Positions 19,046-28,531 of a stretch of 64,000 bases of DNA are shown piece after piece; positions within the stretch are counted from its first letter, which is position 1; each line of letters opens with the position of its first letter. The translations under genes were made by a program, and so were the position numbers. Below the pieces are notes generated by a model, which worked only from the letters and a program-made list of their open reading frames with translations, searched no databases and had not been told where the DNA came from. This stretch comes from Microbacterium galbinum (lineage in GTDB: Bacteria; Actinomycetota; Actinomycetes; Actinomycetales; Microbacteriaceae): contig NZ_JAHWXM010000002.1 in the NCBI RefSeq assembly GCF_023091225.1, positions 248,001-312,000 on the forward strand, given 5' to 3'.

Positions 19046-20050
19046 CTACTTCGTGGAGCGGATCGTCGCGACCTGGTACAGGGCGACGGAGGTGGCGATG
19101 CCGACGTTCAGCGACTCGGTGGCCGTGGAGATCGGGATCGAGACGATCTGATCGCAGGTCTCGCGGACGAGGCGCGAGAGACCCTTGCCCTCGGCTCCGG
19201 CGACGATGACGACCGCGCGATCGGCGAGCTGGAGTGCGGGCAGATCGACGTCGCCGTCACCGGCGAGGCCGAGGATGAACACACCCTGCTTCTTGAACTC
19301 CTTGAGCTGCGTGGTCAGGTTCGTCGCGAGCGCGACGGGCAGACGCGCGGCGGCCCCGGCGCTCGTCTTCCAGGCGGCGGAGTTCACCCCCGCCGAACGG
19401 CGCTGCGGCAGGATCACGCCGTGGCTGCCGAACGCGGCCGCCGAGCGGATGATCGCGCCGAGGTTGCGGGAGTCGGTGATGCCGTCGAGAGCGACGAACA
19501 GCGGGACCTGCCCCTTATCGATCGCCTTCTCGAGCAGATCCTGCGGGTGCGCGTACTCGTAGGGCGGCACCTTGATGGCGACGCCCTGATGCACGCCGTC
19601 GAATCCGGCCATGCGGTCGAGCTCCTGGCGCGTGACCTCGAGCACCGGGATGCCGCGGTGCGTCGCGATCGAGAGCATCTCCTTCACGCGGTCGTCCATC
19701 TCGACCCGCTGCGCGATGTAGAACGCCGTCGCCGGGATCTTCGCGCGCAGCGCCTCGAGCACCGAGTTGCGGCCGGTGACGACCTCGGTCTCCGTCGTGT
19801 TGTCCTTGGAGCGCGCCGAACGGTTCGGGTTGCCCCCGGCGGTCTGGCGCTGGCCCGGCTTGCCCTTGCCGCCGGACGCGGCGTAGCGCTCGGCCGCGGC
19901 CTTGCGCTTGCCGGCGGGGTGCCAGGCGCGGTCCTCGGCCTTCGGCGTGGGTCCGCGTCCTTCGAGCGCCTTGCGCCCGAGACCGCCGGTGCCCTTGGTG
20001 GGGCCCTTCTTGTTGCCCTTGTTCGCGCCGGGGCGCTGTGGCTTAGCCAT
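19046..20050 (-). CDS. rlmB: 23S rRNA (guanosine-2'-O)-methyltransferase RlmB
   Basis: A 334-residue SPOUT methyltransferase. The first 85 residues are a Lys/Gly/Arg-rich basic tail common in actinobacterial homologues. Then come the L30e-like substrate domain (VVTGRNSVLEALRA) and the knotted SAM domain with motif 1 NLGAIIRSAAAFG, motif 2 AEGKGLSRLV and motif 3 IPISTATESLNVGIA. It would 2'-O-methylate G2251 of 23S rRNA. The start at ATG 20050 overlaps the end of cysS by eight bases, so the two are coupled, as in the mycobacterial ispD-ispF-cysS-rlmB order. Confidence 0.93.
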   Translation of the reverse strand: MAKPQRPGANKGNKKGPTKGTGGLGRKALEGRGPTPKAEDRAWHPAGKRKAAAERYAASGGKGKPGQRQTAGGNPNRSARSKDNTTETEVVTGRNSVLEALRAKIPATAFYIAQRVEMDDRVKEMLSIATHRGIPVLEVTRQELDRMAGFDGVHQGVAIKVPPYEYAHPQDLLEKAIDKGQVPLFVALDGITDSRNLGAIIRSAAAFGSHGVILPQRRSAGVNSAAWKTSAGAAARLPVALATNLTTQLKEFKKQGVFILGLAGDGDVDLPALQLADRAVVIVAGAEGKGLSRLVRETCDQIVSIPISTATESLNVGIATSVALYQVATIRSTK

Positions 20051-21452
20051 CGATACTCCAATGAGTTCCGGCCGGAGTATCCTCCAGCGTGATTCCTGCG
20101 GCTGCGATCGCGTCACGGATGCGATCGGCTGCCGCCCAGTCCTTGTCGGCACGCGCCTGTGCGCGCTGGGTGATCATCGTCTGGACGAGTGCGTCCAGTG
20201 CGGCGGCCTCGGCTCCCCCGCCGGTGCCGTTCCACTGCGAAGAGTGCGGATTGATCCCCAGGACGAGCGTCATCTGAATGACGTCCATCACGTCCTGCCT
20301 CGCCTCATCGTACTTGCCCGCGTCGAGGAGCGCATTTCCGGAGCGGATGCTCGTGTGGATCGCGGCGAGCGCCCGGGGCACCGAGAGGTCGTCGTCCATG
20401 GCCTCGACGAACTCCTGCGGGAGTCCCTCCTTCGCCTGGCCCCAGCCCGGCTTCGCGAGCCGCTCGCCCCGTTCGAGGAAGGTGCGGATGCGTCCGATCG
20501 CGGCCTCGGCCTCCGTCCACGACGACTCCGACAGGTCGAGGCTCGAGCGGTAGTGCGCCGCCGCGAGCGCGTAGCGCACGACGAGCGGATCGCGGGCGGC
20601 GAGCACATCGGCGGCCAGCGTGAAGTTTCCGAGCGACTTCGACATCTTCTGCCCGTTCACGGTGACCAGGCCGTTGTGCACCCAGTACCGCGCGAACGCA
20701 TCGCCCGCGGCCGTCGACTGCGCCAACTCGTTCTCGTGGTGCGGGAAGCGCAGGTCGAGGCCCCCGCCGTGGATGTCGAACTCCGGTCCGAGATAGCGCT
20801 TCGCCATCGCGGAGCATTCGATGTGCCAGCCGGGTCGGCCTTCACCCCACGGAGACACCCATCGAGCATCCGCGGGCTCCTCGCTCTTCGAGCCCTTCCA
20901 GAGGGCGAAGTCCTGGGGATTGCGCTTTCCACGGGGGTCGGCGTCCTCCGCCGCCTCCATCGCGTCGATCGACTGGTGCGTCAGCGCACCGTACTCGGCC
21001 CACGAGCGCACGTCGAAGTACACGTCGCCCGAGCCGTCGGCGGCGGGGTACGCGTGGCCGCGATCGATGAGCAGCGCGATGAGCTCCTGCATCTGCGGGA
21101 CGGATGCCGTCGCGCGCGGTTCGTACGTCGGGGGCAGGATGCCGATGCAGGCGTAGGCTGCAGCGAACTCCTGCTCGATCCGATAGGCGAGGGCCCACCA
21201 GGGCTCCGCGTCGGTGGCGTTCGCGAGCACCTTGTCGTCGATGTCGGTCACGTTGCGCACGAAGGTGACCCGTCCGTGCCGCTTCTCGAGCCACCGGCGC
21301 AGCAGATCGAAGCTGAGCGCCGCGCGGACGTGCCCGATGTGCGGACCGGACTGCACGGTCGGACCGCACACGTACATCGTGACGTTTCCGGGGTCGAGCG
21401 GCACGAAGTCGCGCAGGTCCTGCGCACGGGTGTCGTAGAGGCGGAGAGTCAC
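20043..21452 (-). CDS. cysS: Cysteinyl-tRNA synthetase
   Basis: A 469-residue class I aminoacyl-tRNA synthetase. It has zinc-ligand Cys29 in YVCGPTVQ, HIGH at 38-41, the WHIECSAM zinc segment, the HHENELAQS block and KMSKSLGN near residue 265. Length and domain order match CysRS rather than the mycothiol ligase MshC, which is shorter. The gene follows ispDF on the same strand after 65 bases and is coupled to rlmB. Confidence 0.95.
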   Translation of the reverse strand: MTLRLYDTRAQDLRDFVPLDPGNVTMYVCGPTVQSGPHIGHVRAALSFDLLRRWLEKRHGRVTFVRNVTDIDDKVLANATDAEPWWALAYRIEQEFAAAYACIGILPPTYEPRATASVPQMQELIALLIDRGHAYPAADGSGDVYFDVRSWAEYGALTHQSIDAMEAAEDADPRGKRNPQDFALWKGSKSEEPADARWVSPWGEGRPGWHIECSAMAKRYLGPEFDIHGGGLDLRFPHHENELAQSTAAGDAFARYWVHNGLVTVNGQKMSKSLGNFTLAADVLAARDPLVVRYALAAAHYRSSLDLSESSWTEAEAAIGRIRTFLERGERLAKPGWGQAKEGLPQEFVEAMDDDLSVPRALAAIHTSIRSGNALLDAGKYDEARQDVMDVIQMTLVLGINPHSSQWNGTGGGAEAAALDALVQTMITQRAQARADKDWAAADRIRDAIAAAGITLEDTPAGTHWSIDG

Positions 21453-21517
21453 CGCTCAAGCCTACTCGGCCCGCCCCCGCGCGCCCCGAGAGTGACGCGC
21501 AGGCCGCGGTCGGTGGT

Positions 21518-22735
21518 TCAGGGCGCCGAGGCCGGGAAGACGAGTGCGACCGCGGTCACGGCGATGCCCTCCCCACGCCCCGGGAAGCCGAGCGCATCGG
21601 TGGTCGTCGCGGTCACCGAGACGGGAGCACCGCCGAGCGCATCCGAGAGCGCCCGCTCGGCCTCGGCACGGCGCGCGCTGAACCGGGGACGGTTGCCCTG
21701 GAACTGCGCCGAGACGTTGCCGATCACGAAGCCCGCCTCGCCGAGCAGTTCGCGGGTGCGCGCCAGGAAGACCGCGGCGTGCGCGCCCGCGTACTCGGGA
21801 TGCGCGGTGCCGAAGTGCTCACCGATGTCGCCCAGGCCGGCAGCACCGAGCAGTGCGTCGACGATGGCGTGCGCGACCGCGTCGCCGTCGGAGTGCCCCG
21901 AGAGCGCCGGCTCGCCGGGCCACCGCAGTCCGGCCAACCACAGGTCGCCCTCTCCGCCGAAGGCGTGGACGTCGGTGCCGAGGCCGACGCGCGGCAGGTT
22001 CGGAGCGGACGCCGGCACGTGCAGGGGCAGCGCGGGCGCCTCGGCGAGCAGCCGGCGCGCTCGGTCGAGGTCGTCCGGCGTCGTGATCTTGAAGGCGCGG
22101 GCATCGCCGGGGATGTGTCGGACGGCGTATCCGGCGGCGGCGAACAGCGCGGCATCGTCGGTGTACTCGATCCCCGCAGCGGCGGCGGCGTCGTACGCCG
22201 CCTCGAGCGCGGTGCGCGGGAAGCCCTGGGGGGTCTGCGCCGCGGCGAGCTCGGAACGATCGACCGGGGCGACGATGCTGTCGCCGTCGACCCGCTTGAG
22301 GGTATCGACCACCGGGAGCGCGGGGATGATGCCGGTGCCCTCGGCGACAGCGGCGGCGACGGCGTCGATCTGCGCGGGCGGGGTCAGCGCACGAGCGGCG
22401 TCGTGCACCAGCACGGTGCGCACATCACCCCAAAGCGCCGCGATCCCCGCCGCGACGGACTCCTGGCGCGTGTCTCCTCCCACGACGACCCGTGCGAGGT
22501 CGACGCGATCCCCGGCGGCCTCGCGCACCTCGGTCTCGGCATCGCCTTCGAAGCCCGCGGGCGCGACGACGATCACCTGTGCGGGGGCGGCGGCAAACAC
22601 GCCGTCGAGGGCGTGGCGCAGGATCGAACGCCCGTCGATGCCGACGAGGGCTTTCGGCGCGCCCGCCGCCAGGCGGGTACCGGATCCGGCGGCGACGACG
22701 ATGACCGCGACGTGCGGCACGGGAAGCAGAGTCAC
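21518..22735 (-). CDS. ispDF: Bifunctional IspD/IspF of the MEP isoprenoid pathway
   Basis: A 405-residue fusion. Residues 1-230 are IspD (2-C-methyl-D-erythritol 4-phosphate cytidylyltransferase), with [16 protein letters not shown] and the VLVHDAAR strand. Residues from about 243 are IspF (2,4-cyclodiphosphate synthase), with GLGTDVHAF metal ligands, [13 protein letters not shown] and the [14 protein letters not shown] loop. It carries out steps 3 and 5 of the pathway. In mycobacteria the two are separate adjacent genes at the same position; here they are fused. It lies downstream of carD with a strong terminator between. Confidence 0.95.
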   Translation of the reverse strand: MTLLPVPHVAVIVVAAGSGTRLAAGAPKALVGIDGRSILRHALDGVFAAAPAQVIVVAPAGFEGDAETEVREAAGDRVDLARVVVGGDTRQESVAAGIAALWGDVRTVLVHDAARALTPPAQIDAVAAAVAEGTGIIPALPVVDTLKRVDGDSIVAPVDRSELAAAQTPQGFPRTALEAAYDAAAAAGIEYTDDAALFAAAGYAVRHIPGDARAFKITTPDDLDRARRLLAEAPALPLHVPASAPNLPRVGLGTDVHAFGGEGDLWLAGLRWPGEPALSGHSDGDAVAHAIVDALLGAAGLGDIGEHFGTAHPEYAGAHAAVFLARTRELLGEAGFVIGNVSAQFQGNRPRFSARRAEAERALSDALGGAPVSVTATTTDALGFPGRGEGIAVTAVALVFPASAP

Positions 22736-22764
22736 CTCTTCACGCTACCGCCTGCGGGGAACGA

Positions 22765-22800
22765 CGAAGGGGGCGGATGCCGAAGCATCCGCCCCCTTCG
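22765..22800 (-). terminator. Terminator between carD and ispDF
   Basis: A perfect 16-base stem: CGAAGGGGGCGGATGC (22765-22780) pairs with GCATCCGCCCCCTTCG (22785-22800) around a CGAA loop. It lies just after the carD stop, reading on the minus strand. No long T-run follows, so it may act as a partial terminator or mRNA 3' stabiliser. Confidence 0.75.
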
Positions 22801-22811
22801 GGAAACTCGGA

Positions 22812-23294
22812 TCAGGACGCGAGGACCTCGTCGAGCATCGCGCCCGCCTTGTCCTCGTCGGTCTTCTCCGCGAGCGCCAGCTCGGAGATGAGGATCTGAC
22901 GAGCCTTCGCCAGCATCCGCTTCTCTCCGGCGGACAGACCGCGGTCTTGGTCACGGCGCCACAGGTCGCGCACGACCTCGCTCACCTTGATCACATCGCC
23001 GGAGGCGAGCTTCTCGAGGTTCGCCTTGTAGCGGCGCGACCAGTTGGTGGGCTCCTCGGTGAACGGAGCACGCAGAACCTCGAACACGTGGTCGAGGCCC
23101 TCCTTGCCGATCACGTCGCGGACACCGACCAGGTCGACGTTCTCGGCAGGAACCTCGATGATCAGGTCGCCCTGCGTCACATTGAGCTTCAGGTACTTCT
23201 TCGCCTCACCCTTGATGATGCGCTCCTTGACCTCGATGATGGTCGCAGCGCCATGGTGCGGATAGACGACGGTCTCGCCAACCTCAAAAAGCAT
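22812..23294 (-). CDS. carD: CarD-family RNA polymerase-binding regulator
   Basis: A 160-residue protein. The N-terminal Tudor-like RNA-polymerase interaction domain begins [19 protein letters not shown], and the helical C-terminal domain holds the ESPI-type basic/tryptophan region ([24 protein letters not shown]). CarD stabilises open complexes, especially at rRNA promoters, and is essential in mycobacteria. The ATG at 23294 follows AAAGGATACG. It is divergent to the lpqE-like gene; the gene order matches the Mycobacterium tuberculosis lpqE-carD-ispD-ispF-cysS-rlmB neighbourhood. Confidence 0.93.
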   Translation of the reverse strand: MLFEVGETVVYPHHGAATIIEVKERIIKGEAKKYLKLNVTQGDLIIEVPAENVDLVGVRDVIGKEGLDHVFEVLRAPFTEEPTNWSRRYKANLEKLASGDVIKVSEVVRDLWRRDQDRGLSAGEKRMLAKARQILISELALAEKTDEDKAGAMLDEVLAS

Positions 23295-23428
23295 AAAAAC
23301 GTATCCTTTCGGCAACCTCAAGGATACCACAGGGGTTATGCGCTAAGGTTTGCGCCCCCTCGTCCCGAGGCGCGGCCCGCGTACCCGTAGAATGGTTGCG
23401 GATATCCCGTCGTACCCCAGGAGGACCC

Positions 23429-23902
23429 GTGAAATCGCGCCTTGTTGCGTCTGCTGCCCTCAGCGCCGTCGTTCTTCTCGGCGCGACCGGATGCACGTTC
23501 ATCTCGCCCCAGGCGACGAAGATCGAGTATTCCGCCTCGGACGGCGTGAACGTCTCCGACGCCGAGGGCCCGATCGACGCGCGCAACGTGTTCATCGTCG
23601 CCAACGAGGACGGCACGGTGGGCAACCTCATCGGCGCCTTCGTGAACCCGACCGACGAGCGCGCGACCATCACGATCGCCTTCACCGGCAACGACGCCTT
23701 CACCATCACCGTTCCCGCGGGTGACAGCATCAGCCTGGGCGCCGACGCCGAGCCGCTGCGCATCGTCGGCCTCGACTCGAAGCCGGGCTCCACGGTCGAG
23801 ATCCACTTCCAGTCCGGTGACTCCACCGGCGTGAAGACGGCCATCCCGGTGCTCGACGGCGGCCTCCCCTACTACGCGGATCTGGTTCCCGAAGAGAACT
23901 GA
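23429..23902 (+). CDS. LpqE-like lipoprotein
   Basis: A 157-residue lipoprotein starting at GTG 23429, four bases after AGGAGGA. The signal peptide ends in LLGATGC. The mature part is a single beta-sandwich-like domain with alternating strands (TITIAFTGNDAFTITVP). Position, size and divergent orientation to carD match mycobacterial lpqE, so I call it LpqE-like; related proteins are linked to copper-handling lipoproteins, but no metal-binding cluster is obvious here. A TAGAAT -10 box lies at 23388-23393. Confidence 0.75.
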   Translation: MKSRLVASAALSAVVLLGATGCTFISPQATKIEYSASDGVNVSDAEGPIDARNVFIVANEDGTVGNLIGAFVNPTDERATITIAFTGNDAFTITVPAGDSISLGADAEPLRIVGLDSKPGSTVEIHFQSGDSTGVKTAIPVLDGGLPYYADLVPEEN

Positions 23903-23916
23903 TCCAGACGCACGCA

Positions 23917-23950
23917 GAGAAGGCCGGCTCCCTCGGGAGCCGGCCTTCTC
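23917..23950. terminator. Bidirectional terminator between lpqE-like gene and regX3
   Basis: A 15-base perfect stem, GAGAAGGCCGGCTCC (23917-23931) with GGAGCCGGCCTTCTC (23936-23950), loop CTCG. It sits between two convergent genes. Confidence 0.8.
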
Positions 23951-23990
23951 GCTGTCCGGAGACCGTCCGGTGCGCTCGTGACGCGGTGGC

Positions 23991-24674
23991 TCAGGCCTCG
24001 AAGCGGTAGCCGAGACCCCGCACGGTGACAAGCATGACAGGCTCGCTGGGGTTGACCTCGATGCGCGAGCGGATGCGCTTGATGTGCACGTCGAGGGTCT
24101 TCGTGTCGCCGAAGTAGTCGCTGCCCCAGACCCGGTCGATGAGCTGTCCTCGGGTGAGCACGCGACCCGCGTTGCGCATCAGCACCTCCAGCAGTTCGAA
24201 CTCCTTCAGCGGCATGTTGATCAGCTGCCCCGCCACCGACACCGTGTGCCGGTCGATGTCGAGCGACACGCGCCCGCCGTCGAGCACGCGCTCGTCGAGC
24301 TCGCTGTCGGCCTGCACCACCCGGCGCAGCACCGCCCGCATACGGGCGAGCAGCTCGCGCGAGGAGTACGGCTTCGTGATGTAGTCGTCGGCTCCGAGCT
24401 CGAGCCCCACCACGATGTCGACCTCGGAGTCCTTCGCCGTGAGCATGATGATCGGCACCGCCGACGACGAGCGGATCTGGCGGCACACCTCGGTGCCCGG
24501 CATGCCCGGCAGCATCAGGTCGAGCAGAACGATGTCGGCACCGCGCTCGCGGAACGCCGTGAGCGCCGTCGGGCCGTCCTCGGCGATCTCGACCTCGTAC
24601 CCCTCCCGACGCAACAGGTACGCCAGCGGATCGGCGAGATCGGGTTCGTCTTCGACGAGGAGGATGCGGGTCAT
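23991..24674 (-). CDS. regX3: Phosphate-responsive response regulator RegX3 (PhoP/PhoB type)
   Basis: A 227-residue OmpR-family regulator. The receiver domain has the acidic pair in LVEDEPDLADPL, phospho-acceptor Asp in IVLLDLMLPG, and the conserved Thr/Lys in MLTAKD and YITKPYS. The winged helix (RVSLDI...GLGYRFEA) has recognition segment TKTLDVHIKRIR. The gene follows senX3 with an ATGA overlap. Together with phoU and gpmA this is the standard actinobacterial senX3-regX3 locus. The PHO-box repeats seen in the window at pstS, ppk1 and the surface-protein gene are its expected targets. Confidence 0.93.
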   Translation of the reverse strand: MTRILLVEDEPDLADPLAYLLRREGYEVEIAEDGPTALTAFRERGADIVLLDLMLPGMPGTEVCRQIRSSSAVPIIMLTAKDSEVDIVVGLELGADDYITKPYSSRELLARMRAVLRRVVQADSELDERVLDGGRVSLDIDRHTVSVAGQLINMPLKEFELLEVLMRNAGRVLTRGQLIDRVWGSDYFGDTKTLDVHIKRIRSRIEVNPSEPVMLVTVRGLGYRFEA

Positions 24675-25891
24675 GCGCGGTCACCTTTCCGTACGCGAAC
24701 GGCGCCGGCCTTGGCGGCCTTCCGTTCGCGCTTCTTCTTGCTCTTCTTGCCGGCATCCGCGTTCGGCGGTGCGTCGATCAGGGGAAGCCGCATCGTGAAC
24801 GTCGAGCCGCGGCCCGGGCGCGACCACAGGCGCACCTCGCCGCCGTGCCGCTGCGTGGCGTGCTTGACGATCGACAGGCCGAGGCCGGTGCCGCCGGTGC
24901 GGCGCGAGCGCGCCTCGTCCGCGCGGTAGAAACGCTCGAAGATGCGCTCACGATCGGTCTCGGCGATGCCGATGCCCTGGTCCGACACCGCGATCTCCAC
25001 GACGCCGTCCTCGGCGCGCACGCCGACCCCGACGCGGGATCCGCTCGGGGAGTACACGATCGCGTTCACGATGAGGTTCCCGACGGCTTCGACGAGGATC
25101 TGCGCGTCACCGCGCACCCAGATCCCGCGGTCGCCGCCGCGCGTGATCTCGACTCCCGCGGCGTCGGCCTGCACGACGTGCGCCTCGATGGACTTCGCGA
25201 TGACCTCGTCGATCGCGACGGGGGTGACGTCGCCCAGGCCGTCGTCGGCCTGGAGCCGGGAGAGGCTCATGATGCGACCGGTCAGCTGCGCGAGACGGCC
25301 CGCCTCCGCCGAGATGCGCGTCGCGAAGATGCGCACCTGGGCCGGGTCGTCGGCGGCCGACTCGATCGCCTCCGCGAGCAGAGTCACCGCACCGACCGGG
25401 GTCTTGAGCTCATGGCTGGTGTTCGCGACGAAATCGCGCCGCATCTGGTCGAGGCGTTCCTGCTCCGTGACATCCCGGATGATCAGCAGGGTCAGACGCG
25501 GTCCGAGCACGCTCGCCCGCGCCGAGACGAGACGCGGGTCGAGGCTCAGCCCCCCGCGGGTGATGCGCATCGACTCCGTCGCGGTGCCGCCGTCGGCGCG
25601 CACGCCGCGCACGAGCAGACGCAGTTCCGGGTTGTCGAGGGTCGAGCCCACGTCGATCCCGAACCGCGAGGCGGCGACCGATGCGGCGAGCACGAGGCCC
25701 GACGTGTCGACCACGCAGGCCGCATCGTCCATGCTCGCGAGAACGTCGACGATCCCCTCGGGAACGGCGCTCGAGGTCTCCTCCGCGACACGGGCCCGCG
25801 CACGGTACGCCCAGGCGAGAAGGAGCGAGAGGCCGATACCGATCGCCAGGCCGACGGCCAGGGCGATCAAGGCGATCTGCGTCTCGGTCAT
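24671..25891 (-). CDS. senX3: Phosphate sensor histidine kinase SenX3
   Basis: A 406-residue kinase. One membrane helix at the N-terminus (IALIALAVGLAIGIGLSLLLAWAY) is followed by a PAS-like cytoplasmic domain. The phospho-acceptor box is RRDFVANTSHELKTPVGAV, and the ATPase has N-box NLIVNAIVYS, G1 SDQGIGIA, and G2 GTGLGLSIV. The basic C-terminal tail (KKSKKKRERKAAKAG) is unusual. It starts at ATG 25889-25891. The lack of a large external sensor domain fits phosphate sensing via PstSCAB-PhoU. Confidence 0.93.
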   Translation of the reverse strand: MTETQIALIALAVGLAIGIGLSLLLAWAYRARARVAEETSSAVPEGIVDVLASMDDAACVVDTSGLVLAASVAASRFGIDVGSTLDNPELRLLVRGVRADGGTATESMRITRGGLSLDPRLVSARASVLGPRLTLLIIRDVTEQERLDQMRRDFVANTSHELKTPVGAVTLLAEAIESAADDPAQVRIFATRISAEAGRLAQLTGRIMSLSRLQADDGLGDVTPVAIDEVIAKSIEAHVVQADAAGVEITRGGDRGIWVRGDAQILVEAVGNLIVNAIVYSPSGSRVGVGVRAEDGVVEIAVSDQGIGIAETDRERIFERFYRADEARSRRTGGTGLGLSIVKHATQRHGGEVRLWSRPGRGSTFTMRLPLIDAPPNADAGKKSKKKRERKAAKAGAVRVRKGDRA

Positions 25892-25963
25892 GTCTCCAGC
25901 GTAGAGTGCGTTCACCCTCTCTCCGGCGGGTTTCCGGGCCACAGCGGCAACGAGAGAAGTACT

Positions 25964-25996
25964 ATTCACGTGCTGGGCACCGTTCGTTAACCTTCG
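25964..25996 (+). promoter_or_regulatory. Weak PHO-box-like units between senX3 and phoU
   Basis: ATTCACGTGCT (25964-25974) and GTTAACCTTCG (25986-25996) are spaced 22 bases apart. The second resembles the GTTAACCGCCG unit in front of pstS. A separate GTTCACCCTCT lies at 25910-25920. These are imperfect, and only their position between the divergent senX3 and phoU genes makes them worth noting. Confidence 0.3.
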
Positions 25997-26112
25997 GAGC
26001 AGACAATCGCTTCGGGCCTGTGCGGGAGCGCGGTCCTGCTCCTCCCGTGCGGACGACCCCGCCGTCTCGCGCTGACACCAGTCGAGATTCACATGAAAGG
26101 TTGCGCCCCACC

Positions 26113-26811
26113 ATGCGCGAAGTCTTCCACCAGTCCCTCGAGGACCTGCAGTCCCGCCTCGTGGAGATCGCCGACCTCGTCACGGTCTCGATCGACAAGG
26201 CGACACGTGCGTTCGCGACGAGCGACGTCGCTTTGGCCGAAGAGGTCATCGCCGACGACGCCAAGATCGACGAGCTCGCCGTCGCCCTCGACGAGCAGGC
26301 CATCGAGATCCTCGCCCGCCAGCAGCCGGTCGCCCGCGACCTGCGCATCGTCGTCACGGCGCTGCGCGTCAGCGCGTCGCTCGAGCGCATGGGCGACATG
26401 TCCGAGCACATCGCCCAGCTCGCACGCCTCCGCTTCCCGGAGCGCGCCATCCCGAAGGGCCTCAAGGGCACCTTCGTGAAGATGGGCGAGCTCGACGTCG
26501 AGATCTCGCGGACGCTCTCCGAGCTGCTGCGCACCCAGGACCTCCGTTTCGCCGACGCGATCCGCAATGCGGACGACGACGTCGACGAACTGCACGCCAC
26601 CGTCTTCGAGAAGGTCCTCAGCGACAACTGGAAGGGCGAGGCCACGGCTACCGTCGACGCCACGCTCGCCAGCCGCTACCACGAGCGCTTCGCCGACCAC
26701 GCCGTGGCCGTCGCGAAGAAGTACGTCTACCTGTCGACCGGAGACTGGGCCGTCGCCGAAGACGACATCGCCCTCGCCGTCGAGCAGCAGCAGGAGCTCG
26801 GTCACGCCTGA
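26113..26811 (+). CDS. phoU: Phosphate transport system regulator PhoU
   Basis: A 232-residue all-helical protein with two PhoU repeats. Metal-binding-type motifs lie in each half (LRVSASLERMGDMSEHIAQLA; YHERFADHAVAVAKKYVYL). PhoU links the Pst transporter to SenX3 and keeps the kinase inactive when phosphate is plentiful. The start MREVFHQSL is typical of the family; a weak AAAGG lies 14 bases upstream. It is divergent to senX3 and convergent to gpmA. Confidence 0.93.
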   Translation: MREVFHQSLEDLQSRLVEIADLVTVSIDKATRAFATSDVALAEEVIADDAKIDELAVALDEQAIEILARQQPVARDLRIVVTALRVSASLERMGDMSEHIAQLARLRFPERAIPKGLKGTFVKMGELDVEISRTLSELLRTQDLRFADAIRNADDDVDELHATVFEKVLSDNWKGEATATVDATLASRYHERFADHAVAVAKKYVYLSTGDWAVAEDDIALAVEQQQELGHA

Positions 26812-26824
26812 CCCGCAGCATCCC

Positions 26825-26868
26825 CACGACGAAGCCCCCCGCGCCTGAGCACCGGGGGCTTCGTCGTG
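26825..26868. terminator. Bidirectional terminator between phoU and gpmA
   Basis: A 15-base perfect stem, CACGACGAAGCCCCC (26825-26839) with GGGGGCTTCGTCGTG (26854-26868), loop of 14 bases, placed between convergent genes. Confidence 0.8.
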
Positions 26869-26881
26869 TCGTGCGTGGAGG

Positions 26882-27631
26882 TTACTTCTTGCCCTGCGCG
26901 GCGACCGCAGCGGCACCGGCGGCGGCGGCCTCGGGGTCGAGGTAGCGGCCGGGACCGGTGGGCACGTTGTTCTCGTCGAGTTCGTAGACGAGCGGGATGC
27001 CGGTGGGGATGTTCAGCTCGGCGATGTCTTCGTCGCTGATGCCCTCGAGGTGCTTCACGAGGCCGCGCAGCGAGTTGCCGTGCGCCGTGACGAGCACGGT
27101 CTTGCCGGCCTCGAGGTCGGGGACGATCGCGCTCTCCCAGTACGGGAGGAGTCGATCGATGACGAGCTTGAGCGACTCGGTGCGCGGCACCTCGCCGTCG
27201 ATGCCCGCATAGCGGACGTCGTGCACCTGGCTGAATTCGCTGTCGTCGTCGAGCACGGGCGGCGGCACGTCGAACGAGCGACGCCACAGCTGGAACTGCT
27301 CGGGGCCGAACTCCTCGAGCGTCTGCGCCTTGTCCTTGCCCTGCAGAGCACCGTAGTGACGCTCGTTGAGGCGCCACGAGCGCGTCACCGGGATCCACAG
27401 CCGGTCGGCGGCGTCGAGGGCGATGTTCGCGGTCTGGATCGCGCGGCTCAGCAGCGAGGTGTGCAGCACGTCGGGCAGGATGCCGGATTCGGCGAGCAGC
27501 TCTCCGCCGCGGCGTGCCTCCTTCTGCCCCTGCTCGTTCAGGCGGACGTCCACCCAGCCGGTGAAGAGGTTCAGTTCGTTCCACTCGCTCCGGCCGTGAC
27601 GGAGCAGGATGAGGGTGCGCTTCGCAGTCAT
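26882..27631 (-). CDS. gpmA: 2,3-bisphosphoglycerate-dependent phosphoglycerate mutase
   Basis: A 249-residue histidine phosphatase-fold glycolytic enzyme. Catalytic His12 is in [30 protein letters not shown] and the second His in [17 protein letters not shown] are as in dPGM enzymes. It interconverts 2- and 3-phosphoglycerate. The last 20 residues are an Ala/Gly-rich tail. The gene sits next to the senX3-regX3-phoU locus, as in mycobacteria (gpm1). Confidence 0.95.
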   Translation of the reverse strand: MTAKRTLILLRHGRSEWNELNLFTGWVDVRLNEQGQKEARRGGELLAESGILPDVLHTSLLSRAIQTANIALDAADRLWIPVTRSWRLNERHYGALQGKDKAQTLEEFGPEQFQLWRRSFDVPPPVLDDDSEFSQVHDVRYAGIDGEVPRTESLKLVIDRLLPYWESAIVPDLEAGKTVLVTAHGNSLRGLVKHLEGISDEDIAELNIPTGIPLVYELDENNVPTGPGRYLDPEAAAAGAAAVAAQGKK

Positions 27632-27689
27632 GTCGTCAGTTTATCCGCCCGGACGGTGCGACCGAACAGGATGCTGGGAGGATGGAGAC

Positions 27690-28514
27690 ATGGCGTCATC
27701 TCCCCTCGGCAGGCCCACGCGCGGCACCACCGGGACCAACCGGCTGCGGCGCAACGACCGCTGGATCGCCGCCAGCGACGCTCTCCGTCGAGCGTCCGAT
27801 CCCCTCGTCGTCGACCTCGGGTACGGGGCGAGCGGCGTGACCGCGTTCGAGCTCGCGACCCGCCTCGTGCGTGTGCGGCCCGACGTCGAGGTGCGCGGGC
27901 TCGAGATCGATCCCGCGCGCGTCGCGAGCGCCGAGATGCAGCTCGCGGAGGTGCGCGCGGGCCGCACGCCGTTCGCCGCAGACCTTCCCGTCTCGTTCGG
28001 CCGCGGCGGGTTCGAGGTGCCGCTTCCCGACGGACGCCGCGCGGCGGTCATCCGGTCGATGAACGTGCTCCGCCAGTACGACGAGCAGGACGTGCCGGAT
28101 GCCTGGGCGCGCATGACCTCGCGCCTGGCGCCCGGTGGGCTGTTGTTCGAGGGCACGTGCGATGAGATCGGGCGCATCGCGAGCTGGATCGACGTCGCCC
28201 CGGACGCTGCTCCGCTGCGCTTCACCCTCTCGCTCCGGCTCGCCGATCTCGACCGTCCGAGCATCGTCGCGGAGCGTCTCCCCAAAGCTCTGATCCACCG
28301 CAACGTCCCCGGCGAACGCATTCACGCCCTCCTGACCGACCTCGACCGCGAGTGGGATCGGGCCGCCGGACTGTCGACGTTCGGGGCGACCCAGCGCTTC
28401 CTCGCCGCCGCGGGCGCGCTGCGCGCACAGGGGTGGCCCGTGCTCGGCGGTCGGACGCGGTGGCGACTGGGCGAGCTCACGCTGCCGTGGTCGGCGGTCG
28501 CGCCCGCGAACTGA
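27690..28514 (+). CDS. SAM-dependent methyltransferase-like protein
   Basis: A 274-residue protein with a class I Rossmann methyltransferase pattern: motif I VVDLGYGASGVTAFELA, acidic strand-2 end VRGLEIDPARVASAE, and SMNVLRQYDEQDVPDAW in the motif IV region. The substrate is unknown. ATG 27690 is preceded by a purine-rich GGGAGGATGGAGAC. It is divergent to gpmA with about 58 bases between. Confidence 0.7.
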   Translation: MASSPLGRPTRGTTGTNRLRRNDRWIAASDALRRASDPLVVDLGYGASGVTAFELATRLVRVRPDVEVRGLEIDPARVASAEMQLAEVRAGRTPFAADLPVSFGRGGFEVPLPDGRRAAVIRSMNVLRQYDEQDVPDAWARMTSRLAPGGLLFEGTCDEIGRIASWIDVAPDAAPLRFTLSLRLADLDRPSIVAERLPKALIHRNVPGERIHALLTDLDREWDRAAGLSTFGATQRFLAAAGALRAQGWPVLGGRTRWRLGELTLPWSAVAPAN

Positions 28515-28531
28515 ACGGGAGCGCGGTCGGT

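Noticed and set aside
19902..23390. A 1162-codon plus-strand open frame across rlmB, cysS, ispDF and carD
   Set aside because: It lies entirely opposite four well-recognised minus-strand genes; the product is Arg/Gly/Ala-rich with no domain. Long antisense frames are normal at this GC content.
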